Shown in pieces: positions 17,136 through 27,800 of a stretch of 64,000 nt of DNA. The first letter of the stretch is position 1. Every line of letters starts with the position of its first letter. The notes beneath the pieces were generated by a model. The model ran no database searches. It was not told where the DNA came from and worked only from the letters and a program-made list of their open reading frames with translations. Position numbers and translations under genes: made by a program. The DNA is taken from contig CAZQJC010000259.1 in assembly GCA_964593795.1 (NCBI GenBank), forward strand, positions 80,202-144,201. The letters run 5' to 3'. The DNA comes from JAHFDS01 sp964593795. GTDB lineage: Bacteria > Myxococcota_A > Polyangia > JAHFDS01.

Positions 17136-18361
17136 ATCGGCCCGGCGAGCCGCGTCGGCCGGCCGCTCGTCAGGTCCGCCAGGGCCTCGGCGAACGCCAG
17201 GGCGAGCACCCGGTCGGAGTAGGCCGCCTGCGCCCGGGCGGCCTCTTGCGCGCGCACCTCGACGCGTCGCAGGGGATCCTGCAGGCGCGCGCACCATCGC
17301 TCGATCACCTGCCCCATCTGGCCGAGGTCCCCCTCGGCGAAGATCCGCTCCGGGTCTGCGATGACGTGCGGGATCTCGCCGGAGCTCGAGCCGAGCGCGA
17401 CGGCGCCGCAGGCGCGGGCCTCGACGATCACGCGGCCGAACTGCTCCTTCCACCCGGGGGTCGTGCGGCTCGGGACGACCAGGAGGTCGGTGCGCTGGAA
17501 GAGCTCGACCACCTGGTCGGGCCGGAGCGCGCCCAGGAGCCGCGCGTCGAGGCCTTGCCCGCGCAGGCGGGCGCAAGCCGCCTCGACCTCGGGCGCGAGC
17601 GCACCCGCCCCACACAGGCGCAGCTCGCAGCGGTCGGCCCACGCGGTCGCGTTGGCCTCGCAGCAGGCGAGCAGGTCGAGCACGCCCTTGGCCCCGGTGA
17701 GGCCGCCCGCGTACCCGAGCACGACCTTCTGACCGGTGACCGCCCCAGATCCCGGGCGAAACCGCGACGAGTCGAACCAGAGCGGGAACCGGATGACGCG
17801 CCCGGGATAGCCGTGGTGCCGGAGCACTTGCTCCTGCTCCTGTCCGGTCGCCAGGATGGCCGCGGAGCGCTCGAACATGAAGGCCTGGAGCCGCGCCAGG
17901 GGCAGCGGCAGGGGCTTGCGGATGTTCTGGAGCGCGCAGCAGACGAACACCACCTCGCGCCCGAGCACCAGGCGGGCCGTACACCAGGCCGCGAGGGCCG
18001 TCGGCGAGTAGGGTTCGGCGATGCAGAGCAGGACCTTGGGTCCCGGCTGCCCGGCGAAGAACCTCCGCAGCGCTCGCCCGAGCCTCGGGAAGAAGACCGC
18101 TTGCACGTGGAGCACGAGCGCAGGGGAGACGAAGCAGGGCGTCTCCGGATCGTCGGATCGGAACGGGGCCGAGAAGGGGGCGCAGGGCACCTCCTGGTTC
18201 GACAGCTCGCGGAACCGGCGCGGCGCGAAGAGGGCCACTCGATGGTGCGTCACGCGCGCGAGGTGCGCGAAGAAGGAGCGGTAGGACTCGACCACCAGGC
18301 TCTGCCACAGCACGAACACGGACGCGGCTGGCGCGCCGGCGCAGCGCTCAGCCGGCGACAT
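17132..18361 (-). CDS. GT4 family glycosyltransferase
   Basis: A 409-residue GT-B glycosyltransferase. The C-terminal half shows LGYAGGLTGAKGVLDLL, LLGALRPDQVVELF and PSRTTPGWKEQFGRVIVEARACG, that is the donor-binding domain with the KEQFGRVxxEA version of the catalytic motif. The N-terminal acceptor domain is longer than usual and has several cysteines. It overlaps the upstream FkbM gene by 14 bp and the downstream GT4 by 4 bp. Likely one of the enzymes that build the repeat unit. Confidence 0.82.
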   Translation of the reverse strand: MSPAERCAGAPAASVFVLWQSLVVESYRSFFAHLARVTHHRVALFAPRRFRELSNQEVPCAPFSAPFRSDDPETPCFVSPALVLHVQAVFFPRLGRALRRFFAGQPGPKVLLCIAEPYSPTALAAWCTARLVLGREVVFVCCALQNIRKPLPLPLARLQAFMFERSAAILATGQEQEQVLRHHGYPGRVIRFPLWFDSSRFRPGSGAVTGQKVVLGYAGGLTGAKGVLDLLACCEANATAWADRCELRLCGAGALAPEVEAACARLRGQGLDARLLGALRPDQVVELFQRTDLLVVPSRTTPGWKEQFGRVIVEARACGAVALGSSSGEIPHVIADPERIFAEGDLGQMGQVIERWCARLQDPLRRVEVRAQEAARAQAAYSDRVLALAFAEALADLTSGRPTRLAGPM

Positions 18362-19184
18362 CGAGCGTTCGCACGCGCAGGGCGTTCACGAGGTGCCCGC
18401 AAGAGCGGTGCACCGCCAGGAAGTTCGGTCCGAGGAAGTCCTCGTCGGCGAGCGCATAGGGCCTGAACTCGACTCCGTCCGGGAACACCTTGCCGACGGC
18501 GAACCCGGCCGCTTCGAGCCGCGCGTACCAGTCCTTGAGCAGGCGGCCGGTGACGATGCTGCCCCTTCCGTACTCGAACTGGATGATGCGGATCCGGTCT
18601 CGCACCAGATCTCCGAAGCCCTCCAGGACGGAGAAATCTGCCCCCTCGACGTCGATCTTCAGGAAGTCGATCACCTCGAGGCCTTGACGCGCCACGTAGC
18701 GGTCGCCGCGCTCGATGCGCCCATGCATCCTGGAGAACCCCCCCGCGTTGGTCGGCTCCTCGAGCAGGGAGGAGTGTCCGTCGTGTCCCTCCGCGAACGA
18801 GAACTCGACCGCGCCGGATTTGTCTCCCAGGCCAAAATCGTTGACGACCAGTCCCGGGCGCGGGGGCAGATGGGCGCGCAGCTGGAGGTAGGTGGGCGGC
18901 GCGAGCTCGAAGCAGTGGACCGCCGCGGCCGGGAAGTGGCGCAGCACCATCCGGGTCCATTCGCCGTGGTTGGCGCCCACGTCGAAGAAGGTCCGCAGCG
19001 GGTGCGCCGAGAGGACCTCGAGGATGCGACGCTCGCCGTTGAGGCCCATGTTGAAGCTGTAGTTCGAAGTGCCCTTGACGAAGGCGCTCGCCAGCCGGCG
19101 CAGGGCCTTGATCGGGGGCCACCGTCGGCTCCGGGCCAGGCCGAGGATCGCCAGTTCCTTCGCTAGCAGGGTTGCTCGAGCCAT
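18348..19184 (-). CDS. FkbM family methyltransferase
   Basis: About 278 residues. The SAM-binding loop FDVGANHGEWTRM, the FELAPPTY strand, VNDFGLGDKSG and the family-typical FLKIDVEGADFSVLEGF are all present, so this is an O-methyltransferase of the FkbM group, which commonly methylates sugars. The ATG at 19184 is chosen because it precedes the conserved helix; a GTG at 19274 would add 30 residues without family similarity and remains possible. It is first in the operon with three GT4 genes, which suggests methylation of a sugar in the repeat unit. A second, divergent FkbM gene lies at 50843-51787. Confidence 0.83.
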   Translation of the reverse strand: MARATLLAKELAILGLARSRRWPPIKALRRLASAFVKGTSNYSFNMGLNGERRILEVLSAHPLRTFFDVGANHGEWTRMVLRHFPAAAVHCFELAPPTYLQLRAHLPPRPGLVVNDFGLGDKSGAVEFSFAEGHDGHSSLLEEPTNAGGFSRMHGRIERGDRYVARQGLEVIDFLKIDVEGADFSVLEGFGDLVRDRIRIIQFEYGRGSIVTGRLLKDWYARLEAAGFAVGKVFPDGVEFRPYALADEDFLGPNFLAVHRSCGHLVNALRVRTLDVAG

Positions 19185-19250
19185 ATTGCCAGGCGAGTCA
19201 CCGGAAACAGTACGCCACGGGCGCACCGCCGCACCAGCGTGCCGAACGCC

Positions 19251-19280
19251 TTGACCGATGACCCGGATGCGCACTAACGT
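19251..19280 (+). promoter_or_regulatory. Candidate sigma70-type promoter for the sugar-transferase gene
   Basis: TTGACC (19251-19256) and TAACGT (19275-19280) are separated by 18 bp. The -10 ends 8 nt before the TTG start at 19289, so the transcript would be nearly leaderless. This is the only good -35/-10 pair I see ahead of a polysaccharide gene. Confidence 0.45.
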
Positions 19281-19288
19281 AGCAGGGC

Positions 19289-20680
19289 TTGCCCTATTCT
19301 CATCGGCTAGAGCGGCGGGTTAGGCATCCGGAGCCCCAGATCGGCGCGACGACGGGCGAGCTCAGCGCAGCGCCGCTCGATGGCCGGATCGTCCGGGATC
19401 TGCCGTCGGGGCTCCTGTTTGCGGCTGGCGCGCTCCTGGTGATCGGCGCCCTCATGGCCCTGTCTCGGCAACCGCTGGTGCCAGTCGCCACGGCTGTCTT
19501 GGCCGCTCTGCTGTTGCGCCTCTGGAACGCCGCTGGACCGGCCAACTCGGCGCTCCAGGGGTTACTGCTCGTCGCCCTCGTGTGCGGCGGAGCGAGCCTC
19601 GACGGGACCGAATGGCTCGTGACGGTGCTGGGTGGGCTCGGGCTCCTCGGGATCGCAACGCTGACGTCGCTCCTGCGCCGCAGCGATCCGGCTTCGGATC
19701 GACTTCCCGTGGCCGTGCTGGGGGCCGGAACTGGCGCCCGCGCAACGCTGGCCTTGCTGCAGTGGCACCCCCGGCTGGGGCTGGAGCCCGTCGCGGTGGC
19801 GGTGGAGAACGAGGAGAAGTCGAGGCACGCCGGGGGCGAGTGGCACGGGCTGCCGGTGCTGGGAGCGCTCACCGCGGTGCCCGCCCTGCTGCGGGAGCGC
19901 CGGCTGGCCGGCGTGATCCTCGAGACCGACGACATTCCACACGAGCGCTGTCTCGCCGTGCTGTCGGGCCAGCGCGTCCTCGTCGTGGACGGGCTGTTCA
20001 GGCGCTGGCGTCGCGCGGACCACCCCGCGCGACTGCGGGCTCGGAGAGAGACGCTCGGGCTGACGGCCGCCGAGCACACGATCAAGCGGGCGGTCGATGT
20101 GCTCTTCGTCCTGGCAACGGCGCCGATCACGCTGCCGATCGTCGCGGCGCTCGTGCTGGCCATCAAGCTCGAGTCCACGGGGGCGGGTTTCTATCGCCAG
20201 GAACGGATCGGCAAGGGCGGCCGGAAGTTCTGGGTGTGGAAGCTGCGCTCGATGGTGCACGACGCCGACGCCCGCCTCGCGGGGTGCCTGGCCGGGGACG
20301 AGGGCAGACGAGGCGAGTTCGCCGCCAGCCACAAGCTGCGCGCGGATCCCCGGCTCACGCGGCTCGGGGCGTGGCTGCGAAGGAGCAGCCTCGACGAGCT
20401 GCCGCAGCTCTGGAACATCCTGCGCGGGGAGATGACGCTGGTCGGCCCGAGGCCCATCGTCGCGGCCGAGGTGGCGCGCTACGGCGCCGAGTACCGTTAC
20501 TACGAGGCCGTCACCCCCGGTCTGACCGGCCTGTGGCAGATCTGCGGCCGCAACGCCACGTGCTACGAGGATCGCGTGGCGCTCGATGCCTACTACGTCC
20601 GGAACGGCTCTCCGCTGCTCGACCTGTGGATCCTCTCGAAGACGATCTCGGCGGTGCTGCGCCAGCAGGGCGCCTGTTAG
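19289..20680 (+). CDS. Polyprenyl-phosphate sugar-1-phosphate transferase (initiating enzyme)
   Basis: 463 residues. The N-terminal third has three or four hydrophobic helices and a Rossmann-like CoA-binding part (VAVLGAGTGARATLALL). The C-terminal bacterial sugar transferase domain (about 265-463) has KRAVDVLFVLATAPITLP, FYRQERIGKGGRKFWVWKLRSM, RRSSLDELPQLWNILRGEM, LVGPRPIV and TPGLTGLWQICGRN, all hallmark motifs of the WcaJ/WbaP class. It transfers a hexose-1-phosphate from a nucleotide sugar to undecaprenyl phosphate and starts repeat-unit synthesis. No ATG or GTG fits near the N-terminus; TTG at 19289 is the best start and sits 8 nt after a promoter -10. It converges with the acetyltransferase gene 8 bp downstream. 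Confidence 0.88.
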   Translation: MPYSHRLERRVRHPEPQIGATTGELSAAPLDGRIVRDLPSGLLFAAGALLVIGALMALSRQPLVPVATAVLAALLLRLWNAAGPANSALQGLLLVALVCGGASLDGTEWLVTVLGGLGLLGIATLTSLLRRSDPASDRLPVAVLGAGTGARATLALLQWHPRLGLEPVAVAVENEEKSRHAGGEWHGLPVLGALTAVPALLRERRLAGVILETDDIPHERCLAVLSGQRVLVVDGLFRRWRRADHPARLRARRETLGLTAAEHTIKRAVDVLFVLATAPITLPIVAALVLAIKLESTGAGFYRQERIGKGGRKFWVWKLRSMVHDADARLAGCLAGDEGRRGEFAASHKLRADPRLTRLGAWLRRSSLDELPQLWNILRGEMTLVGPRPIVAAEVARYGAEYRYYEAVTPGLTGLWQICGRNATCYEDRVALDAYYVRNGSPLLDLWILSKTISAVLRQQGAC

Positions 20681-20688
20681 AGCGCCGC

Positions 20689-21846
20689 TCACCACCGATC
20701 GGCTGGCCACATGAACGGGTGGCCTGGCGGGAACAGGCGGTCGGCCAGCCGCAGGGTGTCGGCATCGAGTGTCTCGCCGCGCGCGGCGAGGAGCGTGCCC
20801 GCAGACTGATGGCCGAAGCACAGCTGGAGCAGCGCACCAGGCTCGAGCGGCAGGGCGAGCGGCGTGGGGGCGACGGAGGTGGGGCCGAGGTGGAGCTCGA
20901 GGCGGTCGACGCCGAGGCGGAGGCGCACGGCGACGCCGGGCGGCAGTCGGCGTTCGAGGGCCGGCGCGATCCGGTCGAGGAAACGCGGCAGGTCGAGGAC
21001 GCCGCCCATGAGGCCGGCGTGGCGGCTCGCGCGCAGCTGGAGCACCCCGCCGAGGGGCGCTGCGGCGGCGACCATCGGATGATCGGCGGGCAGGTGGCCG
21101 AAGACCCGCGTGCCTCCGTGGGCGCGCGCCAGCTCGGCCAGCTTGGCGACGGCCCGCGCGAAGAAGCTGGCCCCGTCGCCTGCGACCTCCCGCACCTCGT
21201 AGCCGTCCGGGGCGGCGCGCACGCCGAGGTACCCGTCGGGCGCGGTCCAGATCTCCTGGGGCCGGCGATCGAGCCACGGCCAGGCACCGGCGGTGCGCAC
21301 GATCGTGCCCGCGCGCTCTGCATCGTCGCGGGCGCGCAGCGCGAGCAGGCGCGGGAGGTCGTCGGGCGCGAGCGGGCGGAAGTCGTCGGGCGCGAGCGGC
21401 GGCACCGCGCGGGCGTCGGCGCTCCACTCGGGCTCCTCGGCCAGGACCACGCCGCCGAGGTGATCGTAGATTGCGCCGCGGCGGGCGAAGCCGACGAAGA
21501 GGTCGTGCGATCGAGCCGTCTCCGCGAAGCCGAACGCGATCAGCCGCTCGACATGACCCCGTCCGCGATCCTCGGGCGCGCACGCGAGCGCGTGCGCTCC
21601 GGCGACCGGGATCTCGATCCCCGCCACGCGCATGCGCAGCGTCAGGAGCTGCCACTTGGCGACCACGCGGCCCGCGTCCTCGACGACGCCGCACCGCTCG
21701 GCGCGGAGGAACGGGCTGCCGAGCATGGTGGCCCGCAGGGTCGCGGCCACCTCGGCGCTGCCGCCCGAGAACACGCGCGCCGTCAGCGCGCAGGCCTGGT
21801 CGATCGCGTCCGTGTCGTCGGGGGTCAGCCAGCGTGTGACGAGCAC
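20689..21846 (-). CDS. Eis-like GNAT acyltransferase
   Basis: 385 residues. The N-terminal GNAT domain includes a P-loop-like acyl-CoA site (CAPEDRGRGHVERLIAFGF, i.e. RGRGHxxRLI) and a second GNAT-like half. The C-terminal part (about 270-385) has the SCP2-like pattern of Eis proteins (MGGVLDLPRFLDRIAPAL). The size matches Eis (about 400). It transfers an acyl group from acyl-CoA or acyl-ACP to an amine. It diverges from the PKS gene with only 50 bp between the start codons, so the two share a control region. It may modify or offload the PKS product; bacterial ceramide synthase is also reported to be GNAT-related. That role is inference. Confidence 0.72.
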   Translation of the reverse strand: MLVTRWLTPDDTDAIDQACALTARVFSGGSAEVAATLRATMLGSPFLRAERCGVVEDAGRVVAKWQLLTLRMRVAGIEIPVAGAHALACAPEDRGRGHVERLIAFGFAETARSHDLFVGFARRGAIYDHLGGVVLAEEPEWSADARAVPPLAPDDFRPLAPDDLPRLLALRARDDAERAGTIVRTAGAWPWLDRRPQEIWTAPDGYLGVRAAPDGYEVREVAGDGASFFARAVAKLAELARAHGGTRVFGHLPADHPMVAAAAPLGGVLQLRASRHAGLMGGVLDLPRFLDRIAPALERRLPPGVAVRLRLGVDRLELHLGPTSVAPTPLALPLEPGALLQLCFGHQSAGTLLAARGETLDADTLRLADRLFPPGHPFMWPADRW

Positions 21847-21881
21847 GTGTGAAAGCTAGCTCGGGCCGGCGTCGCGCGACC

Positions 21882-21887
21882 TACAAT
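21882..21887 (+). promoter_or_regulatory. Candidate -10 box (TACAAT) for the PKS operon
   Basis: TACAAT lies 9 nt before the PKS ATG, in the 50-bp divergent spacer. It is five of six to the consensus. No convincing -35 is visible. It implies a near-leaderless PKS transcript. Confidence 0.45.
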
Positions 21888-21896
21888 TCACGGCTC

Positions 21897-24800
21897 ATGC
21901 CTGCGCGGCCGCCTCGTGAGCCCATCGCCATCGTCGGGATCGGGTGTCGCTTGCCGGCCGGCGTCGAGGATCCGGCGTCGCTCTTCCGCGCGCTGATCGA
22001 GCGCACCGACGCCGTGACCGAGCCACCGCCGGAGCGCTGGGCGTCGCGCCGCTTCGCGGGGGGTGCGGCCGTGCCCGGCACGACCGCCGTGCAGCATGGC
22101 GCGTACCTCCGGCACCCGATACGGGCGTTCGATGCGCGCTTCTTCGGTCTCTCACGGCGCGAGGCGGAGGTGCTCGATCCCCAGCAGCGGCTGCTGCTCG
22201 AGTCCGCGTGGGAATCGCTCGAGGACGCGGGGATCGTCCCGTCGGGCCTGCACGGCAGCCGCACCGGCGTCTTCGTGGGCGGCTTCCTGGTGGACGCCTC
22301 GACGCAGTTCGCGGGGCCGACGGCGCGCGCCGACATCGACTCCCACACCGGCCGGGCCGTCGGCCACACGATGCTCTCCGCGCGCCTCGCGCACGTGCTC
22401 GATCTGCGCGGGCCCACCCTGACGGTGGACACCGCGTGCTCGTCGTCGATGGTCGCCCTGCACCTCGCCTGCGAGGCCCTGTGGCGCGGCGAGTGCGATC
22501 GCGCGCTGGTCGGCGGCGCGAGCCTCCTGCTCCGGCCGGAGCCGTTCGTGCTGCTCGACCGAGGCGGCTTCCTCTCGCACGACGCTCGCTGCCGGGCCTT
22601 CGATCACCGCGGAACGGGCTACGTCCGAGGCGAGGGGGCGCTCGTCCTCTTCGTCGAGCCGCTCGCCGAGGCCGTCGCGGCCGGGCGGGCCGTGTACGCC
22701 TGCGTCGCGGCCAGCGCCGTGAACCAGGATGGCCGCACGCCGGGCATCACCGTCCCGAGCGTCGCAGCGCAGACGGCCTTGCTCTCGGCGCTGCTCGAGG
22801 GCGCGGCGCTCGCGCCAGCCCAGATCACGTTCGTCGAGGCGCACGGCACGGGGACGCCCGTCGGCGATCCGATCGAGCTCGAGGCGCTCGCGGCGGTCCT
22901 CGGTGGCGCGCGGGCGGACCCGCTGTGGATCGGGTCGATCAAGACGAACTTCGGGCACCTCGAGGCCGCGGCAGGCCTCGCGGGCGTGGCCAAGGCGGCG
23001 CTCGCGCTCGTGCACCGGCGCCTGCCACCGAGCCTGCACTTCGAGCGTCTGCGCGAGGGCGGGCCGCGGCTCGGCGCGCTCACGGTGGCGACGGACGAGG
23101 TGCCGCTCGGCGGATCGGGGCCGCTCGCGGCGCTCGTGACGTCATACGGGTACGGAGGGACGAACGGCGGCGTCGTGCTCCTCGAGGCGCCAGCGCGCAT
23201 CGCCGAGCCGGCCGCCGAGGAGGGACAGGGACCCTGGGTCGTGCCCCTGTCGGCGCGCAGCGAGCGCTCGCTCGCGCAGGCCGCGGCGCGGCTCGCGGAC
23301 GCGCTCCGCGCCGCCCCACAGGCCGTGCGCGACGTGGCGTGGAGCGCCGGCACCCGCCGCGAGGCGCACCCCGCGCGTGCGGCGGTGGTGGCGCACGACG
23401 TCGCGGGGCTCCTGGCGGGGCTCGGCGCGATCACCGAGGGCGCACCCCGGCCGGGCGTGCTGCGCGGCGAGTCCACGGCCGGAGCGCCGGTCCTCGTCTA
23501 CACCGGCATGGGCGCGCAGCACTTCGGCATGGGCGCAGCGCTCGCGCGCGCCGATCCCGGCTTCCGCGCGGCGCTCGCGTCGTGCGAGCGTGCCTTCGCG
23601 CGTGTGTCGGGACGTTCGCTGCTCGGGATCTTCGAGGCCGGCGACCGCTTGGGCCGGCCGATGCGCGCGCCCCGCGACGCGCAGCCGGCCAACCTCGCGC
23701 TCCAGGTCGCGCTCACGCGCTGGCTCGGCGAGCGAGGGATCGCCCCGGCGGCCGTCCTCGGTCACAGCGCGGGGGAGGTGGCGGCGGCGTGGGCCGCGGG
23801 GGTCCTCGAGCTCGACGACGCGTTCCAGCTGGCGCACGCGCGCGGCGAGTGGCTCGAGCGGCTCTCGGGGTGCGGCGGCATGCTCGCGGTGGTGGGCCTC
23901 GAGGATGGGGCGGTGTTCCCGGTCGTCGAGGAGACCGAGGGGGTGGCCGTCGCCGCGCTCAACGGTCCGCGGACGCTCGTGCTGGCCGGCCCGACCGCGG
24001 CGCTGGCGCAGGCGGCGAGGCGCCTCGAGTCCGCGGGCGCGCGCTGTCGCATGCTGGAGGTGGACGTCCCGTACCACCACCCGGACGGCGCGCGCCTCGA
24101 GCCGGGCTTCCGGGCCGCCCTCGCGGGGCTCGCGCCGCGGTCGCCCACCGTGCCCTGGTACTCGACCGTGTCGGGCGCCCGGGTCGAGGCGCTCGGCGAT
24201 CCGGTCGAGCACTTCTGGCAGAACGTGATCGAGCCCTCGAGGCTGCGCGACGCCGTGGGGGCGGCGGCCGCCGACGGGCACCTGGGCTTCGTCGAGGTGG
24301 GGCCTCACCCCGCCCTGTCGCCGGCGCTCGCGGAGACGCTCGGCGCGAGCCGGCACGCGCGGGTGGTGCCGACGCTGGTGCGGGGCGTGCCCGATGCCGA
24401 GGCGCTCGCCGCGACGCTCGCCGCCCTGTGGGTCGGGGGGGCTCGCCCGCGCTGGGAGGTCGCCGCGCCCGGGGGGCGCCCGATCCCGCTGCCCCGGTAC
24501 GCCTGGGATCGCGAGGTGCTGTGGCGCGAGGGCGAGACCACGCGCCGTGACCTGCACGGGACCGACGAGCACCCGCTCCTGCAGGCGCGCGCGTTCGGGC
24601 CCGAGCTGCGCTGGCTGACCGAGCTCCGAGCGCCCCTCGTGCCGTACCTCGGCGATCACAGGCTCGACGGCCGCGTGGTGTTCCCGGCCGCCGGCTACGT
24701 CGAGGCCGCGCTGGCGGTGGCCCGCGAGGACGGGCGGCCCACTGCGCTCGAGGACCTCGCGCTGGCCGATCGGCTCGACTGTGCGCTGCGGCCAGCCCTG

Positions 24801-27800
24801 CGCGTCGAGCTCGAGCGCGCGAGCGGCCGCATCACGTTCCTGGCGGGCGACGCGGTCCGCGATCGCGACTGGGCGCTCCTCGCGACGTGTCGCCTCGTGT
24901 CGCCCGAGCCGGGTGGGCCCGTCGCGCCCGGCACGACCGGGAGCCCGGTGGACCTCGGCGCTCTGTACGAGGCATTCGCGGACCTCGGCGTCGACTATGG
25001 GCCGGCGTTCCGCACGCTGCGCGGGCTCGAGGTCGGCCAGGACGGGTTCGCGGCGAGCCTCGCGCTCGCGCCACCGGAGGCCGCGGAGGCCGGGCGGTAC
25101 CTCGTCCACCCGGCGTTGCTCGACGGTGCCCTGCAGGCGCTGGCGCTTGCCGGCGCGGGGGCTGGCCACGACGTGTACCTGCCCGTGCGGATCGCGCGCG
25201 TGTGCCTCGCGACGCCGCTCGGCGCCTCGGCCGAGGCGATCGGCCGCGTGACCGAGCGCGGCGAGCGCGGCTTCTGGGGCACCATCACGCTCCTCGGGCA
25301 GGACGGTGCGCCGGCGCTCGAGCTCGCCGGGGTGCGCCTGCAGCGCGCCCCGGCCGGGGCCGCGGTGACGCGGCTCCTGCACGCGGTGCGGTGGGTCGAG
25401 GTGCCCGCGCCCGAGGCGCGGCCCGAGGGCCGGCACGTGCTGATCGGGGACGCGCCGCCGGCGGGCCCCGCGGCCGAGGCCCTGCGCGCCGCGGGCTGCG
25501 CGGTGCACCGCGTCCCCGTCGAGAGAGCGGGGGAGGTCGGCGGGGCGCGGGTCGTGGTGGCGGTCGACCGGCTCGCCGACGCCGCGCGGGTCGCGCGCGC
25601 TCTTTCGGCCACGTCGCCAGGCGCCATCACGGTGCTCACCCGCGGTGCCGCGGCGGTGCGGCCCGACGACGCGGTCGCGGCGCTGGACGCGTGCGCGCAG
25701 GCGGCCTTCTTCCGCAGCGCCGCGCTCGAGCTCGGCGCCCCCGTACGCCAGGTCGACCTCGCGCCCGGCGAGACGCCGGCGCTCGGAGCGCTCGAGCGCG
25801 CGCTCGCCGAAGGGCCCGAGCCGGAGCTCGCGGTCCGCGGCCAGCTCCTCTTCGCGCGGCGGCTCGTCCGAAACCCGCGCGGCGTCCAGCCGGGCCGCGT
25901 GCCACGGCGGGATCGTCCGGCCGAGCTCCGGAGCACGGGCGGCGTGCAGGGCCTCGACTGGGTCCTCGCCGGCCGCCGCGACCCCGGGCCGGGCGAGGTG
26001 GAGCTCGAGGTGACGCGCGTCGGGCTGAACTTCAAGGACCTGCTCAAGGTCCAGGGCCGGCTGCCCGAGGCGTACCTCGATCGCACGCACTCGCGGCGGC
26101 GCCTGGGCCTCGACGCCGCCGGGGTGGTGACGCGCGTCGGCGCGGGCGTCTGCGGCCTCGCGGTCGGAGACGCCGTCCTCGCGCTGGTCCCGGGGGCCTT
26201 CTCCACCGCCGTCACCGCGTCCGCCGCGTTCGTGTTCCCCTGGCCGCGCGGCCTCGCGCCGGACGCCGCTCCGTGCCTGCTGCCGCTCCTGACCGCCTTC
26301 CATGCGCTCCTACCGGTGGCGCGGCTCGAGCCTGGCGAGACCGCGCTCGTGCACAGCGCCGCCGGAGCGGTCGGGCAAGCCGCCCTCGCCATCGCGCGCT
26401 GGCGCGGGGCGCGGGTCGTGGCCACGGCCGGGAGCGCCGAGCGGCGCGCCTGGCTCGCCGAGCAAGGCGTGCTCGCGGTGGCGGACTCGCGGAGCCCGGC
26501 GTTCGCGGAGACGGTCCGGACGGCGACCGCCGGCCGCGGCGTGGACGTGGTGCTGGGCGCCGTGCAGGGAGAGCTGCTCCGCAGGGGGCTCGAGGTCCTC
26601 GCGCCCCTCGGGCGCTACGTCGACATCGGCGTGGCCGACGTGCTGCGCAACGAGGCCCTGCCGATGGGCCTGTTGCAGCGCGGGGCCACGTTCGCGTCGT
26701 TCGACCTCGATCGCTGCCTGCACGAGCCGGCGGTTCGCAGGAGCGCCGAGGAGGTCGTTGGCCTGCTCGATCGGGGCCTGCTCGACGCGCTGCCTGGCTG
26801 CGCGTTCGCCGCCGAGGACGTGCGCGACGCGTTCAGCCGGCTGACGCGCCCGGAGCACGCCGGCAAGGTGGTCGTCTCGCTCAGTCCCGGGCCGGCATCG
26901 GTGCTGCCGGCCCGCGCGCGCGCGCCGCGGCTTCGACCCGACCGCACCTACCTGGTGACGGGCGGGCTCGGGGGCCTCGGGCTCGAGGCGGCGCGCTGGC
27001 TGGTCCGCCGGGGCGCCCGCCGGCTGTGCCTCGTCGGTCGCGCGGGCCCGACGCCGGCCGCGCGCGCGGCGCTCGCGGCGCTCGCGGCCTCGGGCGCGGA
27101 GGTGCTCGTCCGCGCCGCCGACGCGGCAGACCCGGCGCAGATGGCGCCGCTCCTCGAGGTCTTGCGCGCCTCGGGGGCGCCGCTCGCCGGCATCCTGCAC
27201 GCGGCCGGCGTGGTCGACGACGCCGTCCTGGCCGAGCAGGACGACGATCGGCTCGCTCGCGTGTGGCGGGGCAAGGTCGAGGGCGCGCGCGTGCTCGATG
27301 CCCTGACGGCCTCCGATCCCGTCGAGCTCTTCGTGCTGATCTCGTCCATCGTCGGCGTCATCGGCAACGCAGGGCAGGCCAGCTACGCCGCGGCCTCGGC
27401 CGCGCTCGACGCGATCGCACACGGCAGGCGCGCCGTGGGCCGGCCCGCGCTCTCGCTCTCGCTCGGCCCCGTGGCCAGCGTGGGCATGCTCGCCCGCCGG
27501 CCGGGCCTGCTCGAGGCGTTCGAGCGGCGCGGTCTCGCGGCGCTCGAGCCAAGGCAGGTCTTCCGTGCGCTCGCGGTCGCCCTGGACGCCGGCGCGGTCA
27601 CGTGCCTGGTCGCCGACGCGGACTGGTCGCGGCTCGCGCGGGCCCGCGGCTTCGAGCCCTGGCTGTCCGAGCTCGTCCCCGGGTTCGACGCAGGCGCCCC
27701 GGCGCACGCCACCGACCTGCCCACGCTGCGGCGGATGCTGCTCGAGACCGTCGCGGCCGTCCTCGGCACCGCGGTGGATCGCCTCGACGACACGCGCCCG

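Noticed and set aside
19184..19274. N-terminal extension of the FkbM gene to GTG 19274
   Set aside because: The extra 30 residues have no family similarity, and no -10 or ribosome binding site precedes the GTG; left as a possible alternative.
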